From: Paraburkholderia sp. BL21I4N1
Lineage (GTDB): Bacteria; Pseudomonadota; Gammaproteobacteria; Burkholderiales; Burkholderiaceae
NCBI RefSeq assembly: GCF_002973525.1
Contig: NZ_PVEN01000001.1
Location: 310,001 to 374,000, forward strand
DNA: 64,000 bases
Direction of reading: 5' to 3'
A model generated the notes under the pieces. The model was not told the DNA's origin, did no database searches, and saw nothing but the letters and a program-made list of their open reading frames with translations. Shown here one piece after another: positions 33,309 through 41,427 of this stretch; position 1 is the stretch's first letter; every line of letters begins with the position of its first letter. Made by a program: the position numbers and the translations under genes.

Positions 33309-34742
33309 TCAATGCGAGATTTCGTCGAGATTGAGGTTGTTGGTGCGCGGCCCGAAAATGCCGATTGCGCCCATCACCATCACCATCGACACGCTGATGA
33401 GCGCGAACACACCGGTTACGTCGAAGTGACGCAACGCGAACGCGATCATGAAGCCCGAGAACATCGCGGACAGGCGCGACATCGAATAAACGAAGCCGAC
33501 GGCGCGTGCTCGCAACCGCGTGGGGAAGAGCTCGGTTTGATACGCGTGATAGCCGACCGAGAGCAGCGTGCCGCACAACGTGATCAGCACACCGAGCGTC
33601 ATCAGCATGGCGGGCGAGGTTTGCGTGGCAAAGAGGCTGCCGAAAATGACAATGCCGAGTGCCGACAGCACGATCAGCGTCTTGCGTTCGATCCGGTCCG
33701 CGATCGCCATGCCGAGCAACGGTCCGAACGGATTCGAAATCGCAATGACGAACGAATACAGCAGGCTGTGCGTGATCGTCACGCCTTTGGACACCAGCAG
33801 GGTCGGCACCCACGAAGCGAAGCCGTAAAACCCGATCGCCTGGAACAGGTTGAACACGAGCATCGTGATCGCGCGACGGCGATACGGCGGTTGCCAGATT
33901 TCGCGGAAAGCGGCTTTGGTCGTGGCCGGTTCGACGGTCGGCACGGGCGGCGGCAACGGCTTGCCGTATTGCGCGGCGACCTTGGCTTCCAGCGTCTGCA
34001 ACACCTGCTCGGCTTCGGCGGTGCGTCCTTGTTGCGCGAGCCAGCGCGGGCTTTCCGGCACGCGACGGCGAATCGCCCATACCACCACCGCGCCCAATGC
34101 GCCGATGATGACGACCCAGCGCCAGCCATCGAGTCCGAACGGCGTGCGTGGCACCAGCCACCACGCAAGGAACGCGACCGAGGGCACGGCGGTGTACTGC
34201 ACGAGATGGACGAACGCGAACGCGCGGCCGCGCAGATGCTTCGGCACGAGTTCGCTGACGTAGGTGTCGATCGTCACCAGTTCGACACCCACACCGATGC
34301 CGGCGATCAGCCGCCACAGATTGATGGCCGGCGCCGAGGTTTGGAACGCCATGACGAGCGTGGCGACGGAGTACCACAGCAGCGACACGGTAAAGACGGT
34401 CTTGCGGCCATAACGGTCGGCCATGCCCGCCAGAAAGAACGTGCCGATGAACAGCCCGGCGAACGACGCCGCCACGAACGCGCCGAGACCCGACACGCCG
34501 AAGAACGACGCGGTGGTCGTTGCGTACATGCCGGTCTTGACGAGGCCGGGCCCGACATAGGCGGTGAAAAACAGATCGTAGAACTCGAACCAGCCGCCGA
34601 TCGACAGCAGGAATACCAGCATCCACACCGCGCGCGTGGCGGGCAGACGGTCGATGCGCGCGTTGATGCCGGGCGTGAGCCCCGGCGTCCCGGCGGTTGA
34701 ATCGGACGACGCGCGTCGCGCATCGATCGGCAGGCTGGCCAT
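33309..34742 (-). CDS. MFS transporter, probable organic/aromatic acid:H+ symporter
   Basis: This 477-residue carrier has twelve predicted helices and the MFS signature GMADRYGRKTVF between helices 2 and 3. A related DRIERKT appears after helix 8. The long cytoplasmic loop with RRRVPESPRWLAQQGRTAEAE is typical of the sugar/aromatic-acid transporter branch. A GGAGGATTCC ribosome-binding site precedes ATG 34742. It is first in the MFS-CoA-transferase-lyase operon, so it should import the acid used by those enzymes. Palindromic and direct repeats lie 35-60 bp upstream. Confidence 0.87.
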   Translation of the reverse strand: MASLPIDARRASSDSTAGTPGLTPGINARIDRLPATRAVWMLVFLLSIGGWFEFYDLFFTAYVGPGLVKTGMYATTTASFFGVSGLGAFVAASFAGLFIGTFFLAGMADRYGRKTVFTVSLLWYSVATLVMAFQTSAPAINLWRLIAGIGVGVELVTIDTYVSELVPKHLRGRAFAFVHLVQYTAVPSVAFLAWWLVPRTPFGLDGWRWVVIIGALGAVVVWAIRRRVPESPRWLAQQGRTAEAEQVLQTLEAKVAAQYGKPLPPPVPTVEPATTKAAFREIWQPPYRRRAITMLVFNLFQAIGFYGFASWVPTLLVSKGVTITHSLLYSFVIAISNPFGPLLGMAIADRIERKTLIVLSALGIVIFGSLFATQTSPAMLMTLGVLITLCGTLLSVGYHAYQTELFPTRLRARAVGFVYSMSRLSAMFSGFMIAFALRHFDVTGVFALISVSMVMVMGAIGIFGPRTNNLNLDEISH

Positions 34743-34775
34743 GGAATCCTCCTTTGGCGGTCTCGGCTTCCAATC

Positions 34776-34804
34776 GTTCTATTAGACAGAACGATGTTCT
34801 ATTA
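34776..34804. promoter_or_regulatory. operator-like repeats before the MFS-CoA-transferase-lyase operon
   Basis: GTTCTATTA occurs at 34776-34784 and again at 34796-34804, exactly 20 bp apart (two helical turns). Between them AGAAC-GAT-GTTCT (34788-34800) is a perfect palindrome, and GTTCT/AGAAC also flank the first interval. This looks like a binding site for a dimeric repressor or activator, which is not encoded next to the operon. Confidence 0.5.
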
Positions 34805-34958
34805 AATGGATTGGCCGAGAGTAGTCCGACTGAGGGGCGCGAGGAATCGGGGGTTTTACCTAGAGCGCGGAACGGGAAGGGAGAACAGGCGGGCCGGCGG
34901 AGTTAGCCAGCCACAGGGTGGCCGGCACCGGAACGGCCGCTGGCCGTCCGCTGCCTGA

Positions 34959-35309
34959 TTACGGGGCGAGGCGTTGCAGCGTCTGCAGCAGGGTGTCGAA
35001 CGAAAGCGGCTTGCGCGCGTATTCGATATGAGGATTTGGCTGGACGGCGATGTCCGCCGCCGCACTGCAGAGCAGGATCGGAATATCGCGTAGATCGGCG
35101 TCGGCGTTCAGCACCGCGCACAGTTGCTGCCCGGACATGATCGGCATCATGCAATCCGACACGATGATGTCGGGCCGGGTCTTGCGTATCTGTTCGAGCG
35201 CGGCGGCTCCGTTCGACGCCGTCAGCACCGTATAGCCATGCCGCTCCAGCAGCAGTCGCCAGACCGTGAGAATGTCGAACTCGTCGTCCACGACCAGAAT
35301 GGTTTTCAT
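34959..35309 (-). CDS. stand-alone response regulator receiver protein
   Basis: This 116-residue CheY-like protein has the acidic pair VVDDE (9-10), phosphoacceptor D52 in VSDCMMP, Ser82 in LLCSAA and K100 in EYARKP. It has no output domain. It begins 6 bp after the KaiC-like gene on the same strand, so the two are almost certainly cotranscribed and may interact. No histidine kinase is adjacent. The 216 bp downstream of it hold no other gene. Confidence 0.88.
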   Translation of the reverse strand: MKTILVVDDEFDILTVWRLLLERHGYTVLTASNGAAALEQIRKTRPDIIVSDCMMPIMSGQQLCAVLNADADLRDIPILLCSAAADIAVQPNPHIEYARKPLSFDTLLQTLQRLAP

Positions 35310-35315
35310 GGGCGG

Positions 35316-36836
35316 CTAGGGATTTCGTCGCGGTTGCAGCGTGGCCGACAAGCCGGGCGCCGACACCACACTGGCGGGACCGACCGCGCTCGCGATCACG
35401 TCGAGACCGTCGGACGAAATCACCAGCTCGCGCAACGACGTGTCGTGCGCGCTTTCGCGTTGCTTGACCACGGAAATCATCCGGCGCAAACCAGCGTCGG
35501 TTTCGGCGTAGCGCAACAGCACGAGGTTTTCGGTCAAGGCCGACACGCGCACGCTCTTCGCGTGGCCGGGGTCGGCGTACAGCGGTAACTCCTCCGTGAG
35601 CAGCGTGGTGACGCAGGCTTCGCGAAGCTGGTGCAGAAAGGCATTGAGGAACAGGCCGAAGCGCTCGGTGCGCAGCGCCGAGTCGCGGAATCCCTCCACG
35701 CCGTCGATCACGATACGCGTGGCGCCGATTCGTTTGACCGTTGCGAGCGCGGTGGCCGCGAGTTCGTCGACGGCAAGTTCAATAGCCGGCTGCCATTGAA
35801 TCATCAGGCGGCCGTCCGCGTGCGCGTCGGCCAGCGCGATCGATACGGCCTCGGCCTTGCCGATCAACCGCTGAGGCCCTTCGTAAAAGCCCAGGTACAC
35901 GCAGCGTTCGCCGCGCGCCACGCCGGCCGCGAGGAATTGCAGGCAGAGGAGCGTCTTGCCGACGCCCGACGGCCCGATCAGCGTGGTCGTGGAGCCTTGT
36001 GCGAAGCCGCCGCCGAGCAGGGCGTCGAGATGCGGCAGACCGAAGCCGAGGCGCGATTTCAGATCCACCGGCCCGGGCGGCGCGGCGCACTGCGCCTCCA
36101 TGCGCGGGAACATCAGCAGGCCGCTTTCGGCGATGCGGAAGAAGTGCTTGCCCATCAAGTGATTGCGCGCGCGCATCTTGTGCACTTCGATTTCGCGGGC
36201 GCGGCGCATGCCGTCGTTATAGCGGTTCAGCTCGATCAGGCCGTCGACCAGCGTGTGCTCCGGATGCGGCTCGTTGCCCGAGAGCGGCGCGAGTAGCAAG
36301 GTGGTGCAGTCCATGGCCGCGACCAGCGCGTTCAGCTCGTGGATGAACTTCGACAGCGACAGTTCGGTTTCGCTGAATTCGCGCGCGCTGCGAAACCCGT
36401 CGATGATCATCAGGCTCGGCCGGTAGTCGTAGATGCTCGACGCGATCAGTTTCAGGAAGCCGTCGAGGCCGTCCTGCATCAATTCGTGGTAGCCGGACAC
36501 GAATAGCATTTGCTGCGCGACCGCGTTCTCGTCGAAGAAACTCAGGCCTTTGAGGTGGCTCAGCAGTTTGTCGTGCGATTCGGCGATCAAGGTCATGTAC
36601 AGCACCTTTTCGCCCCGGCTTACGCGATGAAAGCCGATCTGGCTCGACAGGATCGTCTTGCCCGCGCCGGCCATGCCTTCCAGCAGATAGACGCCGCCGC
36701 GGACCAGCCCGCCGCCCAGGATCTCGTCGAGCCCCGGCACACCCGTTTCCACATTGGCGCGGGCCGCGTCATTCCGGGCCGCGCTCGAGCCGCTGGGCTC
36801 CGGCGAGGAAGACGTCTGGGATTCGTGGATAGTCAT
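35316..36836 (-). CDS. KaiC-like dual RecA-domain ATPase
   Basis: This 506-residue protein has two KaiC/RadA-type ATPase domains: the first with Walker A GMAGAGKT (54-61), the second GPSGVGKT (about residue 292). Each is preceded by a GLDEILGGG or LDALLGGG segment typical of KaiC. Such proteins occur in many bacteria without KaiA or KaiB and are usually linked to signalling, not a clock. ATG 36836 begins just before the conserved part; the open frame further upstream to 37049 is Arg-rich and unlikely to be coding. Pairing with a receiver protein 6 bp downstream suggests a two-protein switch. Confidence 0.86.
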   Translation of the reverse strand: MTIHESQTSSSPEPSGSSAARNDAARANVETGVPGLDEILGGGLVRGGVYLLEGMAGAGKTILSSQIGFHRVSRGEKVLYMTLIAESHDKLLSHLKGLSFFDENAVAQQMLFVSGYHELMQDGLDGFLKLIASSIYDYRPSLMIIDGFRSAREFSETELSLSKFIHELNALVAAMDCTTLLLAPLSGNEPHPEHTLVDGLIELNRYNDGMRRAREIEVHKMRARNHLMGKHFFRIAESGLLMFPRMEAQCAAPPGPVDLKSRLGFGLPHLDALLGGGFAQGSTTTLIGPSGVGKTLLCLQFLAAGVARGERCVYLGFYEGPQRLIGKAEAVSIALADAHADGRLMIQWQPAIELAVDELAATALATVKRIGATRIVIDGVEGFRDSALRTERFGLFLNAFLHQLREACVTTLLTEELPLYADPGHAKSVRVSALTENLVLLRYAETDAGLRRMISVVKQRESAHDTSLRELVISSDGLDVIASAVGPASVVSAPGLSATLQPRRNP

Positions 36837-37115
36837 GTCGATGTGTCGTTCAAAGTGCGGAGAAGCGACGGCTATTGCGTGACGCGGCCGTTGCTCGAAC
36901 CTAGCTTGATAGCAATCCGCGTTCCTGCTGATAGGCGGCGCTGGCGCGCGTCGGCGTTGGATGGTGGGGATTCTATCCGGCCCCGACGCGGTTGGCGAAC
37001 GGCAGGTGGGGCGGGACACGGCGCGGCGCTGGCGGCGCGCCGTATACAATCCCGCAGCGGCCGTTTTTTTACCGGCTTTTGCTCGCTCGTTGCCAATCCT
37101 GACCTGATCCCATCC

Positions 37116-38162
37116 ATGTCGAATCCGACCCGGGCCTTTCTTCTTGGTCCGTTGCTGAAAGGCGTTTCACGCTCCTTCTATCTCACGCTCCGCGTGCTGC
37201 CCACCGGCATGCGCGATCCGATCGGCCTCGCGTACCTGCTGGCGCGCGCCGCCGATACGATCGCGGACACCTCGCTGATCTCGCCCGAACAACGCCTCGC
37301 ACTGCTGCTATCGCTGCGTGCCCAGGTGAACGGCACGCCGGTCGACGGCACGCTGTTCCATCGCATGGCCGCCGAGGTCGCGGGTCAGCAGACCCAGTCG
37401 GATGAAAAAGTCCTGCTCGAATCGCTGAGCCCCGCGCTCGACGTGTTGTCGCAATTGAGCGAGTCCGATCGTAAGGCCGTGCGTGGGATCGTCTCGACGC
37501 TCACCGAGGGCATGGAATTCGATCTGCGCACCTTCCCCGACGAACGCTCCGGCCAACTCGCGGCGCTGCGCGACTACGACGACCTCGATCGCTACACGTA
37601 TCTGGTGGCGGGCTGCGTCGGCGAATTCTGGACCACGATGACATACGCGCATATGCCGGGCACCCTGAAAGAGGCGCCCGACACCATGGAGCGCCGCGGC
37701 GTGCGTTTCGGCAAGGCGCTGCAGTTGACCAACGTGCTGCGCGATTGCGGCAAGGATTTGCGGATCGGCCGTTGCTATCTGCCGCAGACGCTGCTGGATC
37801 GACACGGCCTAAGCCCACACGACCTGCTGCTGCCGGCCAATTCCGCGCGCGCGAAGCCGCTGCTGGTCGAGTTGCTGCGCAAGTCGCTCGAGCATTTCCG
37901 CGAAGCGCTCGACTACACGCTGGCGATTCCCGCGTTTTCCGTGCGTTTGCGGCTCGCGTGTCTGTGGCCGATTCTGATCGGACTGGAGACGCTGTTGCTG
38001 CTAGTGGATAACGACGTGTGGCTCGATCCGCAGAACGTGTCCAAAGTACGGCGCAACCGGGTGTATCAGATCATCGGCTCTTCGCTGTTGATGGTGCCGT
38101 CGAACGGTCTGGTGCGCAACGCGATCGAAACACGCATCGCGCAGATCGAAGCGCGTTTGTAG
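37116..38162 (+). CDS. squalene/phytoene synthase-like prenyltransferase
   Basis: This 348-residue protein should join two prenyl diphosphates head to head. It has SRSFYLTLRVLP and the first aspartate motif DTIAD (about 51), then YLVAGCVGEFW and the second aspartate motif in NVLRDCGKDLRIGRCYLP. The N-terminus matches the family start, so ATG 37116 is chosen although the frame is open to 36510. Unlike hopanoid hpnC/hpnD pairs, it stands alone, with no desaturase or hopanoid gene beside it. The product (squalene or a related C30) is therefore uncertain. A possible ICMT-like methyltransferase lies 5 kb away. Confidence 0.83.
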   Translation: MSNPTRAFLLGPLLKGVSRSFYLTLRVLPTGMRDPIGLAYLLARAADTIADTSLISPEQRLALLLSLRAQVNGTPVDGTLFHRMAAEVAGQQTQSDEKVLLESLSPALDVLSQLSESDRKAVRGIVSTLTEGMEFDLRTFPDERSGQLAALRDYDDLDRYTYLVAGCVGEFWTTMTYAHMPGTLKEAPDTMERRGVRFGKALQLTNVLRDCGKDLRIGRCYLPQTLLDRHGLSPHDLLLPANSARAKPLLVELLRKSLEHFREALDYTLAIPAFSVRLRLACLWPILIGLETLLLLVDNDVWLDPQNVSKVRRNRVYQIIGSSLLMVPSNGLVRNAIETRIAQIEARL

Positions 38163-38344
38163 AGCGTTGGTAGCGCCTCTATAGCACCTCTGTAGGGCGT
38201 CGATGCGAAATGCACGCGGATGACATGAACGGCGTCCGCCTGCATCGACGGCCCACGCTTCACGTTCAGTGTGGGCGAACGTACTGAATCAAAAGCCCAT
38301 GAGCCTTAGTTTGGCGGACAACCTTTCGTCCGCTTCCGGCTCAT

Positions 38345-39517
38345 ATGGCGCCCTCCGGCAAACCTCATTGCGACACGCTCGACCTGATTCGCGCCCTGGC
38401 GGCAGGCACGGTGTGCGTCAGTCATCTGCGCAATCTGATGTTTGCCGATTACCGCGCGAATGCCGGCATCGGCCTGGCGGCCAAGGCTTTCTATTTCGTC
38501 AGCAACTACGGCCACACCGCGGTGATCGTGTTCTTTCTGCTGAGCGGCTACTTTGTCGGCGGTTCCGTGCTGCGGCAGACCGCTGCGGGGACGTGGAGCT
38601 GGCCGCGCTATCTCACCGAGCGACTGTCGCGACTCTGGGTCGTGTTGATCCCCGCGCTGCTGCTGACGCTGTTTTGGGATCGCATGGGCATCGCGCTCGC
38701 AGGCGGGCCGTTTTATCTCGGCACCGAGGGCACGTTCGATCAGCAGATCAACGTCGCGTCGCATCTCGGGCAGGCGACGTTCGCGTGCAATCTCGTGTTT
38801 CTGCAAACTCTCGCATGCGGCACTTATGGATCCAATGGACCGTTATGGAGCCTCGCCAACGAATTCTGGTACTACCTGTGGTTTCCCGCCTGCTTCGTCC
38901 TGTTGCGGCGGCGCCGGGACATTCGAGCATGGGCCGCCGTGGCGTTCGGGGTGGGCACGATGATCGCGTTTCCGTCGCTGCTGAGCGGTTTCGGTTTGTG
39001 GCTGCTCGGCGTGTTGCTCGTGGTGCTGGAGCAGCGCTTTCCGGCGCGTAGCGCGCGAACCGGGTGGCCGTGGTTCACGCTCGCCAGCGGCTCGGTGCTG
39101 CTCGCCGCGCTGGTGTGCTCGCGTCTATTCCTGCTCGCCAACGACTGGATCGTCGGCGTACCGTGTTTCGTGTTTCTGCGCTGCATACTCTGGGAAAACG
39201 TGAGATTGCGGCCCGCGCTGTTATCGCGCATTGCGATTCGTTTTTCAGGGTTCTCGTATTCGCTGTATCTGACGCACTTCTCGTTCATTCTGTTTGTCGC
39301 CGCGGTGGTTGTCGGGCGACGCATTCCATTCGACGGACACGGCGCGCTCGTGTTCGCGGGCATGCTGGCGCTCTGTTATGCGTACGCGTATGCGGTTTAT
39401 CTGCTATTCGAGCAGAACACGCGGCGCGTGCAACGCGGTCTCCGGCAACTGCGTTTTCTAGGGATTAGACCTGATTCACCCGCGCCGCATAGTTCATCGC
39501 ACGGCGGCATCGGTTGA
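38345..39517 (+). CDS. acyltransferase 3 family membrane protein (OafA-like)
   Basis: This 390-residue protein has about ten transmembrane helices and the acyltransferase-3 features: LDLIRALAAGTVCVSHL with the catalytic-type histidine near the N-terminus, VFFLLSGYFVGG, and RLSRLWVVLIPALL. These enzymes transfer O-acyl groups to extracytoplasmic sugars such as O-antigen, exopolysaccharide or peptidoglycan. No glycan genes flank it, so the acceptor is unknown. The ribosome-binding site before ATG 38345 is weak. The 182 bp upstream contain no other gene. Confidence 0.85.
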   Translation: MAPSGKPHCDTLDLIRALAAGTVCVSHLRNLMFADYRANAGIGLAAKAFYFVSNYGHTAVIVFFLLSGYFVGGSVLRQTAAGTWSWPRYLTERLSRLWVVLIPALLLTLFWDRMGIALAGGPFYLGTEGTFDQQINVASHLGQATFACNLVFLQTLACGTYGSNGPLWSLANEFWYYLWFPACFVLLRRRRDIRAWAAVAFGVGTMIAFPSLLSGFGLWLLGVLLVVLEQRFPARSARTGWPWFTLASGSVLLAALVCSRLFLLANDWIVGVPCFVFLRCILWENVRLRPALLSRIAIRFSGFSYSLYLTHFSFILFVAAVVVGRRIPFDGHGALVFAGMLALCYAYAYAVYLLFEQNTRRVQRGLRQLRFLGIRPDSPAPHSSSHGGIG

Positions 39518-39612
39518 TTTAATCTGGGTCATTGAAACCCCATCAATCGGGAAACCCCTAGGACCGTGCGTCCATGGTTCGCGTTAGTCTCTTCCAAAGA
39601 GGAGACGAACCC

Positions 39613-39861
39613 ATGAGACAAGCGTTCTACATTGCCGTGGTGTTGCTGCTGGGCTATCTGATGGCGGATAGGGCGTTGATGCGCGCGCAAGCCGGAGAGA
39701 TCGGCACCATTACGTGCCATCAAGGCGCGGCGATGGTCAAAGCCAACGCAATGAAAAAAGGCTTCGGCGACGTCGGGGCCAGCAGCCAGGGCGAAAATTT
39801 CCTGTCGAGCTGTCTCGTCACCGGCCGTGGTCAGGTGGGCGATCTGATCGCGCGCGAATGA
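39613..39861 (+). CDS. small membrane-anchored hypothetical protein
   Basis: This 82-residue protein starts MRQAFYIAVVLLLGYLMADRALM, one N-terminal helix that could be an anchor or uncleaved signal. It then has a short soluble part with two cysteines (TCHQ and SSCLV) that could form a disulfide outside the cytoplasm. ATG 39613 follows AGAGGAG, far better than the in-frame ATG 39574. No family is recognised. It converges with the DUF4148 gene, with a terminator between. Confidence 0.65.
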   Translation: MRQAFYIAVVLLLGYLMADRALMRAQAGEIGTITCHQGAAMVKANAMKKGFGDVGASSQGENFLSSCLVTGRGQVGDLIARE

Positions 39862-39958
39862 CCGGCGTGTGACATAACGGGCGCGGAGAAAAAGCGCCCA
39901 GACCGCATGGATCCAGGCGAAGTCATCGGGAGCCCGATGACGGAGGTACCGAATACAC

Positions 39959-39998
39959 AACTGGCCCGCGATCGGGGAAACTCGGTCGCGGGCCAGTT
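39959..39998. terminator. bidirectional hairpin between convergent small genes
   Basis: A perfect 13-bp inverted repeat (AACTGGCCCGCGA / TCGCGGGCCAGTT) with a 14-nt loop, followed by TCGTTTG on the right, separates convergent genes. A second short palindrome (GTCATCG...CGATGAC, 39922-39941) lies just left of it. Confidence 0.65.
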
Positions 39999-40042
39999 CG
40001 TTTGAGTCGTCGCGCGTCTGAACGGCGCGCTGGGTGTTGGGC

Positions 40043-40363
40043 TTAGTGGCCGAAGTAAGTCGACTTCGGACCGTTATCCAACGCCACCGGATGGCCGCCT
40101 TGCGACGAGCCGCTTACCACACCACCGTAACCCGATTGCGCGGCCTGCGCGGTGCCGTTCTGTTCGGCGACGCGAGCCTGGGCGGCTTGAATGTCAGCCG
40201 GGTAATACGGGTCGGCGCGACCCGGTTGATAACCGGCCTGTTCGAGTTGAATCAATTCCGAGCGCACCTGGGCGCGAGTCACGGGCTGGTTGGATTGGGC
40301 AAACGAAGCAACGGGAGCAGCCAGCGCAGCGGCGATAACAACAGCTTGAATGAGCCATTTCAT
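40043..40363 (-). CDS. DUF4148-domain exported protein
   Basis: This 106-residue protein has a signal peptide (about 1-22, ending SFAQS) and the DUF4148 pattern TRAQVRSELIQLEQAGYQPG...DPYYPADIQAAQARV, a small family abundant in Burkholderia and relatives with no known function. A run of Gln/Gly/Ser leads to the C-terminus. GGAGGTAG before ATG 40363 is a good ribosome-binding site. Many paralogues usually exist in one genome, so its presence mainly supports the taxonomic call. Confidence 0.88.
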   Translation of the reverse strand: MKWLIQAVVIAAALAAPVASFAQSNQPVTRAQVRSELIQLEQAGYQPGRADPYYPADIQAAQARVAEQNGTAQAAQSGYGGVVSGSSQGGHPVALDNGPKSTYFGH

Positions 40364-40714
40364 GATGAACTACCTCCAGTTCGGGTCTTTGTAGCGCTAC
40401 GAACGTTGTTGTTCGTAGTCAGTGATTACATTGTAGTTTTGCGATCTGGGCAGAGTAATCACCAAAATAGGTAATGTTTGTTGTGAAATCTGAGACAAAT
40501 TCCCGGCACTCCCGCAGGTGACGAGCGGGGCCGCATCCGAGAGGTGCGGTCTCGAAGAACTTCGTTTAGCAGCGGGGAGATCAGGCGCCGAGACGTTATT
40601 GTTCGGCGACACTCAGAGCGTCAGGCTGTCTTCGCCATGACAGGGCGGCGGATGGATTGCGATAAATTTCAGGCATTAATCAACTACGTTATCCGAATCA
40701 ATCTTCCGCCTGAT
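40364..40714. other. intergenic region without recognised gene
   Basis: These 351 bp lie upstream of the DUF4148 gene and downstream of the transposase-domain gene. They should contain the DUF4148 promoter. A weak hairpin (CCGCA...TGCGG, 40531-40549) may end the transposase-domain transcript. No small gene with a ribosome-binding site was found. Confidence 0.4.
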
Positions 40715-40993
40715 TCACGACATGGAAAGCTCCGGATCGCAAACGGGAAGACGTTCGTAAACCTGCTCCAGCACGCCCGATTTTCGCCACGTCATATACC
40801 GGAGATAGCAGGTCTGTTGAGGAGGAAAAGTGGCGGGAAGCCTGTGCCATTTTTCCTTATGCTGATGTAGCCAGAGTATGGCATTGAGAATTTCCCGATC
40901 GCTACGGCGGGGCCGCCCGCGCGCAGAGGGAAGTTCGGGAAACAGACTCTGGACGCGAGCCCAATCGGCGTCGGAGAGAGGGATGTGTAGCAT
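40715..40993 (-). pseudogene. IS5-type transposase N-terminal domain, remnant or domesticated
   Basis: This 92-residue frame matches the N-terminal (DUF4096-like) part of IS5-family transposases: LSDADWARVQSLFPEL, GRPRRSDREILNAILWLH, WHRLPATFPPQQTCYLRYMTWRKSGVLEQV. It ends before any DDE catalytic residues, so it cannot be an active transposase. No inverted terminal repeats or the rest of an element were seen nearby. It has an intact frame and may be a retained DNA-binding protein rather than pure decay; I cannot decide which. Confidence 0.6.
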
Positions 40994-41376
40994 CGGCTGC
41001 CTGAATGACTATGTGGAGGAGTCGCGGTCGTCGCATGCTGCGCTGAAACCGATACTAGTTAATCTTTTTGGCTCGGTCAAACGATCTTGCGCTGATATAT
41101 CGCAATGAAAACGTTTCTGCTTTCACTCCTTTCCGTGATGTTGCACGGCGTGCTGTTTCACTGACTGCAGGCGATTTATCACTGTCGTCTCGCGCAACCA
41201 TTGTGATGGGCGGGTTCGCGTAACGCGATGCGTGACGCTACGTAACAAGCGAACCAGAACGCACGTTTTCGAAGTGGGAGAGGCGCATGGCGAGGTTTTA
41301 TATCGCGGCCGTGAAGCATTGCCCTCCGTGATTTCGCGCTACCACCCGTGTTTCATACCACTGTTGTGATGGCGCT
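40994..41376. other. intergenic region without recognised gene
   Basis: These 383 bp are less GC-rich than their surroundings. They contain a 19-codon frame at 41105 (MKTFLLSLLSVMLHGVLFH) with no ribosome-binding site, which I do not call. The only recognisable signal nearby is the sigma-54-like promoter at its right end. Confidence 0.4.
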
Positions 41377-41392
41377 TGGCATAAGCTGTGCG
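41377..41392 (+). promoter_or_regulatory. possible sigma-54 promoter for the EAL-like gene
   Basis: TGGCAT-AAGCT-GTGCG has GG and GC 12 bp apart and five of six consensus bases at -24, but only TGC at -12. The predicted start is about 25 bp before ATG 41428. It is weaker than the other sites in this window. Confidence 0.4.
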
Positions 41393-41427
41393 TACGTTAG
41401 CGAGGTTCAATCAATTTCGTATCCGCC

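Noticed and set aside
36510..37115. N-terminal extension of the squalene-synthase-like protein
   Set aside because: It overlaps the kaiC-like gene on the other strand and has no family similarity.
41105..41164. 19-codon hydrophobic frame (MKTFLLSLLSVMLHGVLFH)
   Set aside because: There is no ribosome-binding site or promoter, and chance is likely at this length.
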